Assembly (NCBI RefSeq): GCF_020525925.1
Contig: NZ_CP084876.1
Location: 4,960,001 to 5,024,000 of the forward strand
Reading direction: 5' to 3'
Origin: Klebsiella quasipneumoniae subsp. quasipneumoniae
GTDB taxonomy: Bacteria > Pseudomonadota > Gammaproteobacteria > Enterobacterales > Enterobacteriaceae
Length of the DNA stretch: 64,000 nucleotides
The notes under the pieces are model-generated. The model saw only the letters and a program-made list of their open reading frames with translations, was not told where the DNA came from and ran no database searches. Numbering within the stretch: position 1 is the stretch's first letter; the number at the start of each line of letters is the position of its first letter. Position numbers and translations under genes: made by a program. Positions 14,678-22,999 of the stretch are shown here, piece after piece.

Positions 14678-17101
14678 TTACCAGGTTTTGCCGATATTAA
14701 ACTGAAACTGCTCTGCTTTATCGCCATCATACTTTTTAAATGGCTCTGCCCATGAGAAGACCAGTGGACCGAGAGGAGACATCCACTGCACGGCAATCCC
14801 AGCGGAGAGACGAATATGACTCGGATCGCCGTAGTCAGGGATCCCTGCCGCCTGCGTCTGCGCGGTGTTTTGCCAGGAGGTGCTCCAGACCGTCCCCGCA
14901 TCAACAAACAGCGAGGTTCGCAGACTATCGGCATATTTGTCATTCACAAAGGGGGTTGGAATGATAAATTCGCTGTTCAGCACCGCCATGGCATTCCCGC
15001 CGACCGCATCAGATGAGGAGTCCAGCGGGCAGGCGCTATAGCTGCTTTCGCTGCCGTTACAACGGTAATAGGCCGCTTTAGGCCCGATGGTGTTAGATGA
15101 GAAGCCGCGCACTGTCGACGAACCGCCAGCGTAAAAGTTATCGTAGAACGGCACACTTTTGCCGTCTAACCCGCCGGCATAGCCTGCGCGCAGGCGTTCC
15201 ATCCAGATCCAGCGCTTATTCTCGTTCAGTGGCAGATACTGGGCAGTGTCAAAGGAGAGTTTGTAATAACTGTTATCCGAGCCGGGGAGGGTCAGTTTTC
15301 CGCTAAGGCTGCTTTTGTTTCCCGCTCGCGGGAAAAAGCCGCGGTCGAGGTCGTTGTAACCCCATCCAATACTCACAAAATAATCGTTGGCGCTATATTT
15401 CGCGCCGCTGTCGCCATCTTTCGTCACCACGCTGGGCTCGATTCCGCGAGAACTGAGGTAGCGCCAGGTCGACAGCTCCGGATCCATATTAGTCAGCCGA
15501 TTATGAACATAATCCAGTCCCAGGTTCAGGGAGTTATTTTCGCTAATTGGAAACCCCAGCGTACTGCCTAAGCCGTAGCTCTGCTGGTTATAGCTCCCGG
15601 CGTCCGCATCGGAAGCATCATAGCTGTTATAAAAAATCTTTCCGCCCAGGCTAATGCCATCGACGGTAAACCACGGATTCGTCGCCCCCAGTTCAAGATA
15701 AGACTGATAGCTGTTGCGCGTCCCGTTGAAGCTAACGCTGTTGCCCGTTCCCAGCCAGTTATCCTGAGTCACGCCAAGCTGATAGCTCACGCCGCTGTCC
15801 GTTCCAAATCCCAGGCCCACGTTAAATGAGCCGGTGTTGCGCTCCTTCACCTTGTAGACCACATCGACCTGATCCGCCGTCCCACTAACCGGAACGATCT
15901 GCTGTTCAACGTTCTCAAAAAAACCCGTTCGGTCAAGACGTACTTTCCCTTGCTCGACTTTTTCGTTGTTGAGCCACGCCCCTTCCATTTGACGCATTTC
16001 ACGACGCAGCACCGCGTCCCGGGAGGTGTCGTTACCGGAAAAGCGGATCTGGCGTACCGAGTAGCGGCGACCCGCGTCGACCTGAATATGCAGCGTCATA
16101 CGGTGATGCGCATCATCGATTTCCGGCGTGGTCGTCACTTGCGGCCAGGCATAACCATACTTGCCGAAACGCTTTTTGATCTCATTTTCAATCGTGGTGA
16201 CTTGCGCCCCGCTATACCATGCCCCCGCCAGCGGCTGGGCAAGGGCCTCGATCTCCGGTCCATGCTGCGCCAGGTCGCCTGTCACCTGAGTTCGGTCGAC
16301 CCGATAACGTTCGCCTTCATTGAGGGTGATGGTGATATACAAGGATTTTTTATCTGGCGTCATACTGACCTGCGTGGACTGGATAGCAAAGCGCGCATAG
16401 CCGCGATCGAGATAAAAACTGCGCAGCGTTTCCAGATCGGCTTCCAGCTTCTGTTTCTGGTATTTTTTATCCGCTACCACGTTCCACCACGGCACATTAT
16501 CGCGTAGCTGAAGCTGGTCCAGGAGCGTCTCTTCTCGAAACGCCTGATTACCGATAATGTTTATTTGTGCGATTTTCGCCGATACGCCTTCCTGAAAGAC
16601 GAACGTTAAGTCAACGCGATTACGCGGTAACGGGGTCACCACAGCGTGAACCTGCGCACTGTATTTCCCCGCGCTGTAATAGAAATCCTGCAACCCCTTT
16701 TCTATTTCGCTGAGCGAATTTCTATCCAGTGCGCTACCTGCAAAAATACCTGTCGCGGTGAGATTCTCCGTTAACGCATCATCCTTCACCGACTTATTCC
16801 CGGAAAAACTGATGCTGGCAATAGTGGGCCTCTCCTTAACCTGCACCACCAGCGTTTTCCCATCGCGCAGGATCTGCACATTCTCGAAATTGCCGCTCGC
16901 ATACAGCGCGCGCACCGCCTCGCTGACTTCCTCTGGCGTCACCGTTTCTCCCGCGTGCAACGGCATACTTAATAGCGCCGCCCCGACGGTCACGCGCTGC
17001 AGCCCTTCAAAACGAATATCATCAACTTGATATGATGTTGCGGCGTACAACGTTAAAGGGGTAATCAATAATCCGCTGATGATATGAGTCTTTTTTAACA
17101 T
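14678..17101 (-). CDS. bamK: BamA paralogue BamK (Omp85 outer-membrane insertase)
   Basis: An 807-residue Omp85 protein, almost the length of BamA (810). A Sec signal ends near LTLYA (residue 20). Five POTRA domains fill about 22-420, and the 16-strand barrel begins near [11 protein letters not shown] and ends in FQFNIGKTW, the BamA-type beta signal. The conserved loop-6 motif is VRGF. It is not in the rseP-bamA-skp context, and the divergence from BamA shows it is a paralogue. K. pneumoniae is known to carry such a protein, BamK, able to take over some BamA functions. The start is a good ATG; the upstream region may carry its own control. Confidence 0.85.
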   Translation of the reverse strand: MLKKTHIISGLLITPLTLYAATSYQVDDIRFEGLQRVTVGAALLSMPLHAGETVTPEEVSEAVRALYASGNFENVQILRDGKTLVVQVKERPTIASISFSGNKSVKDDALTENLTATGIFAGSALDRNSLSEIEKGLQDFYYSAGKYSAQVHAVVTPLPRNRVDLTFVFQEGVSAKIAQINIIGNQAFREETLLDQLQLRDNVPWWNVVADKKYQKQKLEADLETLRSFYLDRGYARFAIQSTQVSMTPDKKSLYITITLNEGERYRVDRTQVTGDLAQHGPEIEALAQPLAGAWYSGAQVTTIENEIKKRFGKYGYAWPQVTTTPEIDDAHHRMTLHIQVDAGRRYSVRQIRFSGNDTSRDAVLRREMRQMEGAWLNNEKVEQGKVRLDRTGFFENVEQQIVPVSGTADQVDVVYKVKERNTGSFNVGLGFGTDSGVSYQLGVTQDNWLGTGNSVSFNGTRNSYQSYLELGATNPWFTVDGISLGGKIFYNSYDASDADAGSYNQQSYGLGSTLGFPISENNSLNLGLDYVHNRLTNMDPELSTWRYLSSRGIEPSVVTKDGDSGAKYSANDYFVSIGWGYNDLDRGFFPRAGNKSSLSGKLTLPGSDNSYYKLSFDTAQYLPLNENKRWIWMERLRAGYAGGLDGKSVPFYDNFYAGGSSTVRGFSSNTIGPKAAYYRCNGSESSYSACPLDSSSDAVGGNAMAVLNSEFIIPTPFVNDKYADSLRTSLFVDAGTVWSTSWQNTAQTQAAGIPDYGDPSHIRLSAGIAVQWMSPLGPLVFSWAEPFKKYDGDKAEQFQFNIGKTW

Positions 17102-17365
17102 GAATGTGTCGTCTACGAGATAATGAGCAATAGCAGTTATCTGCTGGCGTTGAGCTTATTTGTTCAGGTTGCGTATCTAAGATATGCGACAGAATTAACC
17201 TGAGCGAGGCGCAGAATTACATGCAATTATGGCGACAAAATGGAGAAAAAAAGGATGTTAAATCATCTTTAAAAATATATTTAATGATGGAACTTTCCCT
17301 GAACTCCGTGGTTCTAATGGCCAACACCAGAGCTATATTTAGATTTGCCTGAACGGTTTTTATTG

Positions 17366-17398
17366 AAAAAGCCCCCTTTCTTGCTAATGGAAAGGGGG
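17366..17398 (-). terminator. Orphan minus-strand terminator
   Basis: CCCCCTTTC (17372-17380) pairs perfectly with GAAAGGGGG (17390-17398) across a 9-nt loop, and the minus strand continues GCTTTTTC. It faces no annotated minus-strand gene; the tannase and bamK genes both start away from it. It implies a short minus-strand transcript from 17400-17700. Confidence 0.6.
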
Positions 17399-17415
17399 AA
17401 GGATCTCGTTAGGAA

Positions 17416-17460
17416 TGTTGTTCTCTGGAATCACCAGGAACAGGCACAATCATATTCTTA
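17416..17460 (-). CDS. Possible 14-codon peptide or gene remnant
   Basis: On the minus strand a frame encodes MIVPVPGDSREQHS and stops 18 bp before the orphan terminator. Upstream in the same frame the reading continues as LFIISAGFKN, back to a TAA. The hydrophobic-then-polar pattern could be a small membrane peptide or the tail of a lost gene. No clear ribosome-binding site was seen. Confidence 0.25.
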
Positions 17461-17497
17461 AAGCCAGCAGATATAATGAAGAGAAATTGAATAAATT

Positions 17498-17671
17498 ATG
17501 CAATCGACATCACAACATTCTTTCATGTATTTACCGCCAGATGACAATGGCGAAAATCTCCATATTTTCCTCAAAATAGCAGAATACAGTAGGGACGCCT
17601 TATCAAGGCATCAAGGAAAGTCTATCGTTATCTACAATAGCCAAGCAGTGGCGCCTCGCCAGGGAAGGTGA
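17498..17671 (+). CDS. Possible small protein (57 residues)
   Basis: An open frame of 57 codons begins MQSTSQHSFMYLPPDDNG and ends QAVAPRQGR. Composition is protein-like (balanced polar and hydrophobic residues, little repetitive bias), but no strong Shine-Dalgarno sequence precedes the ATG. It lies 54 bp upstream of the tannase gene on the same strand. I do not recognise it; it may be a leader ORF, a small protein or chance. Confidence 0.25.
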   Translation: MQSTSQHSFMYLPPDDNGENLHIFLKIAEYSRDALSRHQGKSIVIYNSQAVAPRQGR

Positions 17672-17725
17672 GGAATAGGCTTCACCATCCTGCCGCCTCC
17701 CATCATCAATTACAGGGAATTGCGT

Positions 17726-19486
17726 ATGTCACGCTTACTTAAAACGATCTTACCCATCATTATCTGCACCCTCTTTGGGTTATCGTTCGCTTCGCCAGCG
17801 CAGGCTGCCTCCAGTCTGCCGATTGTTCTCCCCGCGCTGACATGCGATGCGCTGAGCGCTACCGACTTCAGCGCCGCCGTTGGCGCAAAGGTCACTATCA
17901 ACCACACTGAAATGCAAACCTCCGCGCAGGGAAGCTGGTGCAAGGTGAGCGCCACTATCGCCCCCCAGATTGGCGTGCAGATTGCCCTGCCGACCCAGCG
18001 CTGGAGTCAACGTTTCTTGCAGGTCGGCTGCGGCGGACTGTGCGGGAGCATTAACCTGAGTCTGTCGAATGCCAGCGGCTGCCTGCCGGCAATGAACGGC
18101 GAGTTCGTGGTGGCAGCAACCGATATGGGGCACCATGGCAGTATGATGGATGCTTCATGGGCCGAGGATCCGCAAAAGCGCATCGATTTTGCCTGGCGCG
18201 CCAACCACCTGACCGCAGTGCTGAGCAAAGCAGTGATTCAGATGCTTTACCGCCAGCCGCCAAAATACGCGTACTTTATGGGCTGCTCAGACGGCGGTCG
18301 CGAAGCATTGATGGAAGCACAGCGCTTTCCGCAGGATTTTGACGGTATCAGCGCTGGCGCGCCTGCGGCCTTTTTCCAGTTTCAGAATTCCTTCTTCCAC
18401 GGCTGGAATGTGGCCGCCAATCAGCGTCCCGACGGTACCGCTGTCTTGTTGAAAGATCGCTTACCTTTGATTCACCAGGCCATACTGTCTCACTGCCCGA
18501 CGCTTTCCGGCGTGCAGGACGGCATCCTGCAAAACCCGTATGCCTGTCAGTTCTCTGAGACTTGGCTCCCCCGCTGTCCTGCCAACGCTCAGGACCGTTC
18601 CGCCTGCCTGACACAGGAAGAGATTGAGGTAGTGAAAAAGCTCTACCGCGGCGCTTACGACAGCCACAGCGCCCAGTTCGTCGCTGGCGGTCTTCCGCTG
18701 GGCTCCGAGCTACGCTGGCCGGTGCCGGAGATGCCGACCGGCCACTCAATGTCGGAAATGATGGTACTACCGGCTCTGCAATCCGTGCTCCTGCCGGGAG
18801 GAAAACAGAAGATCCATTCGATGCGGGATTTCCCACTTAATCAGCAGAATTTTGACGCCGTCGCTCAACTGGCACCGCTCTATAACGCGGCAAATACCAA
18901 TCTTCATGCCTATCAACAGCGCGGCGGCAAGCTTATCCTGTGGCACGGTCTGGCCGATGACTCCGTCAGCCCAGCCTTTTCTATCGCCTATTACCGCGGC
19001 GTAGAAGCAGAGATGGGCCATGCCGCAACGGATACCTTCCTGCGGTTATTCCTGCTGCCTGGGGTAGCACATTGCGGTAATGGCGAAGGTTACGATCAAA
19101 TTGATCTCCTTACCCCGCTGATGCGCTGGACCGAGGAAGGCATCGCGCCGCAAGAGCTTATGGCCGGAAAACGGGCGTCAGCCGCCGCCAGGCTGCCGCC
19201 GATGACAGAAAAACCAGATGCGCAAACGCAGTTTCACGGCGTGCAGAAAATCAGTCAGCCTTACGCTGACGCCACTCCAGCCGTTATCGCAACGCGTCCG
19301 GTGTATCCCTTCCCAGCGATTGCCCGTTATAACGGGCGCGGCGACGTGAATGACGGCGAAAATTATCATGCAGAGCAATCAACCGCGTTTGGTTATCTGC
19401 AGGTGGCAAAACCCGCCAGCGACTATATTGGCCCTGATAACCAAAAAAATTATCAGGTTCGCCGCGGCGAGCTCACCGTTCAATAA
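17726..19486 (+). CDS. Tannase/feruloyl-esterase family secreted hydrolase
   Basis: An exported alpha/beta hydrolase of 586 residues. The signal peptide MSRLLKTILPIIICTLFG ends near SPAQA. The family signature is complete: GCSDGGRE gives Cys187-Ser188 (nucleophile with adjacent Cys), Asp in WHGLADDSVSP, and His in LPGVAHCGNG (His with adjacent Cys), the CS-D-HC pattern in which the two cysteines bridge the catalytic Ser and His. A long lid domain follows. The ATG at 17726 with AGGGAA upstream is preferred over the TTG at 17720. It probably splits aromatic esters (gallate, ferulate or similar) in the periplasm; substrate is inferred from family only. Confidence 0.88.
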   Translation: MSRLLKTILPIIICTLFGLSFASPAQAASSLPIVLPALTCDALSATDFSAAVGAKVTINHTEMQTSAQGSWCKVSATIAPQIGVQIALPTQRWSQRFLQVGCGGLCGSINLSLSNASGCLPAMNGEFVVAATDMGHHGSMMDASWAEDPQKRIDFAWRANHLTAVLSKAVIQMLYRQPPKYAYFMGCSDGGREALMEAQRFPQDFDGISAGAPAAFFQFQNSFFHGWNVAANQRPDGTAVLLKDRLPLIHQAILSHCPTLSGVQDGILQNPYACQFSETWLPRCPANAQDRSACLTQEEIEVVKKLYRGAYDSHSAQFVAGGLPLGSELRWPVPEMPTGHSMSEMMVLPALQSVLLPGGKQKIHSMRDFPLNQQNFDAVAQLAPLYNAANTNLHAYQQRGGKLILWHGLADDSVSPAFSIAYYRGVEAEMGHAATDTFLRLFLLPGVAHCGNGEGYDQIDLLTPLMRWTEEGIAPQELMAGKRASAAARLPPMTEKPDAQTQFHGVQKISQPYADATPAVIATRPVYPFPAIARYNGRGDVNDGENYHAEQSTAFGYLQVAKPASDYIGPDNQKNYQVRRGELTVQ

Positions 19487-19492
19487 ACCCGG

Positions 19493-19521
19493 GGCTCCTC
19501 ATTGAGGAGCCATTCGTTTTT
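19493..19521 (+). terminator. Terminator after the tannase gene
   Basis: GGCTCCTC/GAGGAGCC (8-bp perfect stem, 3-nt loop) is followed by CATTCGTTTTT. It ends 17 bp before the AraC-type gene, which would therefore depend on read-through or its own promoter. Confidence 0.75.
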
Positions 19522-19537
19522 GGGATTGGCCTCAATC

Positions 19538-19888
19538 ATGCGTAGCAAAACGCTCCAGCAATCGGTACTAAACGACCTGATCCTTTGGATCGATAATAAT
19601 CTGGATAAGAAACTAACCGTCGACGATCTGAGCGATATTTCTGGTTATTCTCCCTGGCATTTATTTCGGCTCTTCCGTTATTATTTTGATCGTTCGCCGA
19701 TGGAGTATATCCGCCAACAGCGTATGTCGCTCTGTCGCCGTTTATTGCTGACGACGCCTGGTTACCGTATTGTCGATATTTGTATTATGGTTGGTTATGA
19801 CGATCTCAGTGCGTTTAATCGTACCTTCAAAAAATATCATGCGCTCACACCCACCCAATATCGTCACCGGGTCACGCGACAAAAATAA
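19538..19888 (+). CDS. AraC-family transcriptional regulator (MarA/SoxS-size)
   Basis: A 116-residue protein made of two helix-turn-helix units only, like SoxS, MarA and RamA: YSPWHLFRLFRYYFDRSP in the first and GYDDLSAFNRTFKKYHAL in the second. It differs clearly from RamA and from the SoxS of this window. The ATG at 19538 was chosen over a TTG at 19502 because it begins the first helix of the fold. With no effector domain, its level probably sets its activity. It lies 52 bp after the tannase gene, so regulation of that gene, or of an efflux or porin target, is possible but unproven. Confidence 0.85.
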   Translation: MRSKTLQQSVLNDLILWIDNNLDKKLTVDDLSDISGYSPWHLFRLFRYYFDRSPMEYIRQQRMSLCRRLLLTTPGYRIVDICIMVGYDDLSAFNRTFKKYHALTPTQYRHRVTRQK

Positions 19889-20152
19889 GGAAGGTCCCCC
19901 TCCTCCGCATCGCTGCGGTTGGGAATGGAAGGGGGACAGGGGGTATTGCAGAAGGGAAATAGCAGGATGCTATTATCGAGCCCGGTCGGGATCAACGACC
20001 TTGCGCGACGGAAATCAGTATAAAAGGATATTTTGAGCTAATAATGTAGAGGGCGTGAAGATTTTGTCACCATTTATAATTGTCTCCGCCGCTCTCATCT
20101 GAAATAAAAAAACCGGGCCGCGCTGCACCCGGTTTCATTCTCCTCAGCACCA
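19889..20152. other. Structured intergenic region after the AraC-type gene
   Basis: A long hairpin spans 19894-19937: GTCCCCCT pairs with AGGGGGAC, and inside it CCGCA pairs with TGCGG. No T-run follows it. The rest, up to the siderophore-receptor terminator, holds no supported gene. Confidence 0.45.
20103..20135 (-). terminator. Terminator of the siderophore-receptor gene
   Basis: AAACCGGG (20110-20117) pairs with CCCGGTTT (20128-20135), and the minus strand continues in a run of seven T. It lies 18 bp past the receptor stop. Confidence 0.85.
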
Positions 20153-22411
20153 TTAGAAATGAGTATTTACGCTCATAAAGAAGGTTCGCCCCGACTCGTT
20201 ATAGGTCTCAGCACCCGCACCATAAAGGTAAGCCCCCGTCGTCGCGTTTCCAGTCGTTTGCGCATTCCCTGCCCGATAGTGGCGGATATCAAACAGGTTA
20301 TCTATCCCACTGGTGAAGCTCAGATTTTTGTTCACATCCCAGGTCGCGCTGAGGCCGACAATGCTGTATGGGCTGACTTCGTTTAGTTCGCTGCCGCTGA
20401 CCGCCTCGCCCTTATAATTAAAGCGTTTTGGTTTCTGACGGCCATACCAGGTAAAGGTGCTCTGCAGAGAGAGATCTTCACGAACCTGCCAGCTCAAAGT
20501 CGAGTTCAGGGTAAACTGCGGGATCACTGACAGCCGGTCGCCTGTCGTCTTATTCTTGCTCTGCAGCATCCATGTCAGGTTATTGCTCCAGTTAATCGTC
20601 TCCCCCACTGGAAGATTCAGCGTTCCTTCCAGGCCTTCCACTAACGCTTTTGGTACGTTTTCCCACTGATAGATATTGGTGGTACCGTTGCTGGCAGTGC
20701 CCACCGCCGCATACCCTGACTCAATCTTGTTGTGATAGTCGTTACGGAACCAGGTAATTCCCGCCTGATAGCCATCATGCTTGTACTCAATACCGATCTC
20801 TTTATTGACGCTGGTCTCCGCTTTCAGGTCGCTATTTCCCATCAGATAGCAGGCGGAACTACTGGCGTAACAGCCTTGACCATTGCTGTAGAGAATATAG
20901 TTCGGGTTCAACTGGTAGAGGTTAGGCGCCTTGTAAGCGCGGGCAATGCCCAGCTTAAGCGTCCAGTCATCCGTCAGTTCCTGGGACAGATTCAGCGACG
21001 GGCTCCAGTTATTACCGACGATGCTGTGGTGATCGAAGCGCAGAGCGGGTGTCAGCATGGTACTGTCCGTTAGCGCCATATTATCTTCGGTAAACAGCGA
21101 GAAAATCTCAGCGCTGGAGTACGGGCTACGATCGGTAGCCGATACACCGTCGATCGCCCCGTAAGAGAGCGCCTGGGCTGTCGACACGCCGTCTTTCATC
21201 CGCTGCTGGTTCCATTCGGTGCCCAGCGTCAGATTCTGATCGACCCCCAGCGTAAACGGAATATTCACTTCGCTATGTAGCAGAACATCGGCCAGATCGA
21301 TATCTGAAAACTCGCTACTGGAGAAGATCCCTTCCGTACCGCCCGCCAGCCCTTCATTCATTCGCGAGTTGCGGGTGTGTTCGTACTGGGCATAGCTGTT
21401 GCTGGTCACGCCATTATCCCAGCCGCCGGTCCATGTCACGCCATAAGTTTGCCGGTAGAGACGGTTAGTCTCTTTCCCGTACATACTCTTCACCAGCGTA
21501 CTGGTATTGGTGTTTTGTGTGTCGCCGGCATAGAGGTTGCCCTGGCGGCTGTAGCCGGCCTCAAACTCCAGGGCCTGCATCGGGGCGAATTCCCAGCGCA
21601 GCTTACTGTGAATATCTTTGTTCACTACCCCTTCACGTCCGGCTGGATAAGAGCCCGCGTAGGAACCGGTACGCTCAGCTTCATGCCCGGCGTTAATGTC
21701 CTGAGCATCGGCCTGGGTTTTACTCAGATTACCCCAGAGATTGAAGCTAACACTGTCTGACAGCGGACCATTGAGGCTAAAGTTGGTACGTTTCGTCGAC
21801 CCTTCTTTACGGTGCTGCGGAGCATTGATATAGGTATTCCACGACCCATGCCATTCAGGCGTGGTCGGTTTGGTTACGATGTTGACGACCCCGCCCATCG
21901 CGCCATTACCATAGCGCGCCGCCGCCGGGCCGCGGATCACATCGATATGATCGATCATCTCTGCCGGCACCCAGTTGGTATCGCCACGGGAATCACGATC
22001 GCCGCGCCAGCCATATCGTACCGAGTTACGGCTGGTGACCGGTTTTCCATCGACCAGCACCAGCGTATTCTCTGGCCCCATGCCACGGATATCAATTTGC
22101 CGGTTGTTGCCGCGCTGACCGCTAGTGGAGTTACCGGTCAGGTTGACCCCGGGTTGCGTGCGAATTAACTCCGACACATCGCGGGCGGGGGGATGTTTGC
22201 GAATCTCCTCTGCGGTAATGGTCGACACGCCCGGCGCCTGCAGGTTCTGCCTGGCAGCGGTCACCACCATCGTTTCCTCCTGGTTTTCGGCCGTTGGGGT
22301 GCTCTCGTCACGAGTCGATTGTTCAGTAATATTCTCTGCCGCCTGCAGCTGCACGCTACAGGCGAGCAAAGGAATGACGATCCCCAGCGGGAAGTGAGAC
22401 GTGTATTTCAT
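20153..22411 (-). CDS. TonB-dependent catecholate siderophore receptor (FepA/IroN-like)
   Basis: Outer-membrane receptor of 752 residues. The signal peptide ends near QLQA (residue 24); a TonB box (ETMVVTA) lies at about 47-53; the plug starts NLQAPGVSTITAEEI and includes RGNNRQIDIRGMGPENTL and the loop VIRGPAAARYGNGAMGGVVNIVT; the 22-strand barrel ends in FMSVNTHF. Similarity to FepA and IroN points to enterobactin or salmochelin-like ferric catecholates. Its chromosomal site away from the fep/ent genes makes it a paralogue rather than the main FepA. The ATG at 22409-22411 starts a normal signal sequence. Two Fur-like boxes lie about 270-300 bp upstream. Confidence 0.92.
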   Translation of the reverse strand: MKYTSHFPLGIVIPLLACSVQLQAAENITEQSTRDESTPTAENQEETMVVTAARQNLQAPGVSTITAEEIRKHPPARDVSELIRTQPGVNLTGNSTSGQRGNNRQIDIRGMGPENTLVLVDGKPVTSRNSVRYGWRGDRDSRGDTNWVPAEMIDHIDVIRGPAAARYGNGAMGGVVNIVTKPTTPEWHGSWNTYINAPQHRKEGSTKRTNFSLNGPLSDSVSFNLWGNLSKTQADAQDINAGHEAERTGSYAGSYPAGREGVVNKDIHSKLRWEFAPMQALEFEAGYSRQGNLYAGDTQNTNTSTLVKSMYGKETNRLYRQTYGVTWTGGWDNGVTSNSYAQYEHTRNSRMNEGLAGGTEGIFSSSEFSDIDLADVLLHSEVNIPFTLGVDQNLTLGTEWNQQRMKDGVSTAQALSYGAIDGVSATDRSPYSSAEIFSLFTEDNMALTDSTMLTPALRFDHHSIVGNNWSPSLNLSQELTDDWTLKLGIARAYKAPNLYQLNPNYILYSNGQGCYASSSACYLMGNSDLKAETSVNKEIGIEYKHDGYQAGITWFRNDYHNKIESGYAAVGTASNGTTNIYQWENVPKALVEGLEGTLNLPVGETINWSNNLTWMLQSKNKTTGDRLSVIPQFTLNSTLSWQVREDLSLQSTFTWYGRQKPKRFNYKGEAVSGSELNEVSPYSIVGLSATWDVNKNLSFTSGIDNLFDIRHYRAGNAQTTGNATTGAYLYGAGAETYNESGRTFFMSVNTHF

Positions 22412-22999
22412 AGAATATGCCCTGTTTTCTGTTGCTGTCGGGCATAACGCCTTCCCCAATTGAAAAAACAAGGGGATAAAATACTCGCCTCAGCGCCTCG
22501 CCAGATTTTGGCGTAGGTCAGCCCCTTCCCGATAGTCATGGGAAGAAGAAAACAGCATGAGGCATAATAAAATTAAGTGCCCTGTTTCATCATTAGAGAA
22601 AAAGCGCTTCGCGCTATTCTTTGATAGCGTAATCCAGACAGCGAATAATAAGAGTAATGTGCTGTGCTACGGTAATAAAAATGAGATTCATTATCAAGGT
22701 GATAATAATCAATATCGGATAAAAATAAAATAAACACTAATAATCAAAAGGTTAATACAAAACAGATGAGGAAGCATAAAATAAAAACATTATCATTACT
22801 TTCTATTTATCATTAAAAAAACACATTTCCGCCATATTATCTCCATAGTTAAAGTAAAGATAAAAGCACATTAATAGTAAGCGATAAAATGGGAGAAAAT
22901 GATTTGTCAGCATCGTTATGTTTTTTACGCCCTTGTCGTGCCCGGCTAACGGCGGCCGTTCTGCTAAAATAAACACATCCCCCTGCGGAGTGTTCCTCC
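22412..22999. other. 588-bp AT-rich intergenic region with Fur-like boxes
   Basis: Promoter region shared by the siderophore receptor and the MltF-like gene. It holds Fur-like boxes at 22682-22696 and 22700-22714, and a small AGCGC/GCGCT hairpin at 22603-22615 with five T on the minus-strand side, which could attenuate a long receptor leader. No coding region is supported. Confidence 0.5.
22682..22714. promoter_or_regulatory. Tandem Fur-like boxes
   Basis: Two 7-1-7 motifs (TGATAATNATTATCA consensus) lie 18 bp apart. The box at 22682-22696 has a perfect right half ATTATCA and matches 11 of 14 positions; that at 22700-22714 has a perfect left half TGATAAT and matches 11 of 14. Iron repression of the receptor is the natural reading. 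Confidence 0.55.

Larger units (their letters stand above)
17102..17725. other. 624-bp intergenic region between bamK and the tannase gene
   Basis: Contains the divergent bamK and tannase promoters. It also has an isolated minus-strand Rho-independent terminator (17366-17398) with a 14-codon minus-strand frame just upstream, and a 57-codon plus-strand open frame (17498-17671). Both are described separately. Base composition is lower in GC than the neighbouring genes. Confidence 0.5.

Noticed and set aside
19538..19888. Assignment of the small AraC regulator as RamA
   Set aside because: RamA from memory starts MTISAQVIDTIVEWIDDNL and differs throughout; this protein is a separate member of the family.
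22412..22560. Fur box directly next to the siderophore-receptor start
   Set aside because: No stretch within 150 bp of the start resembles the 7-1-7 motif; only the more distant sites at 22682-22714 do.
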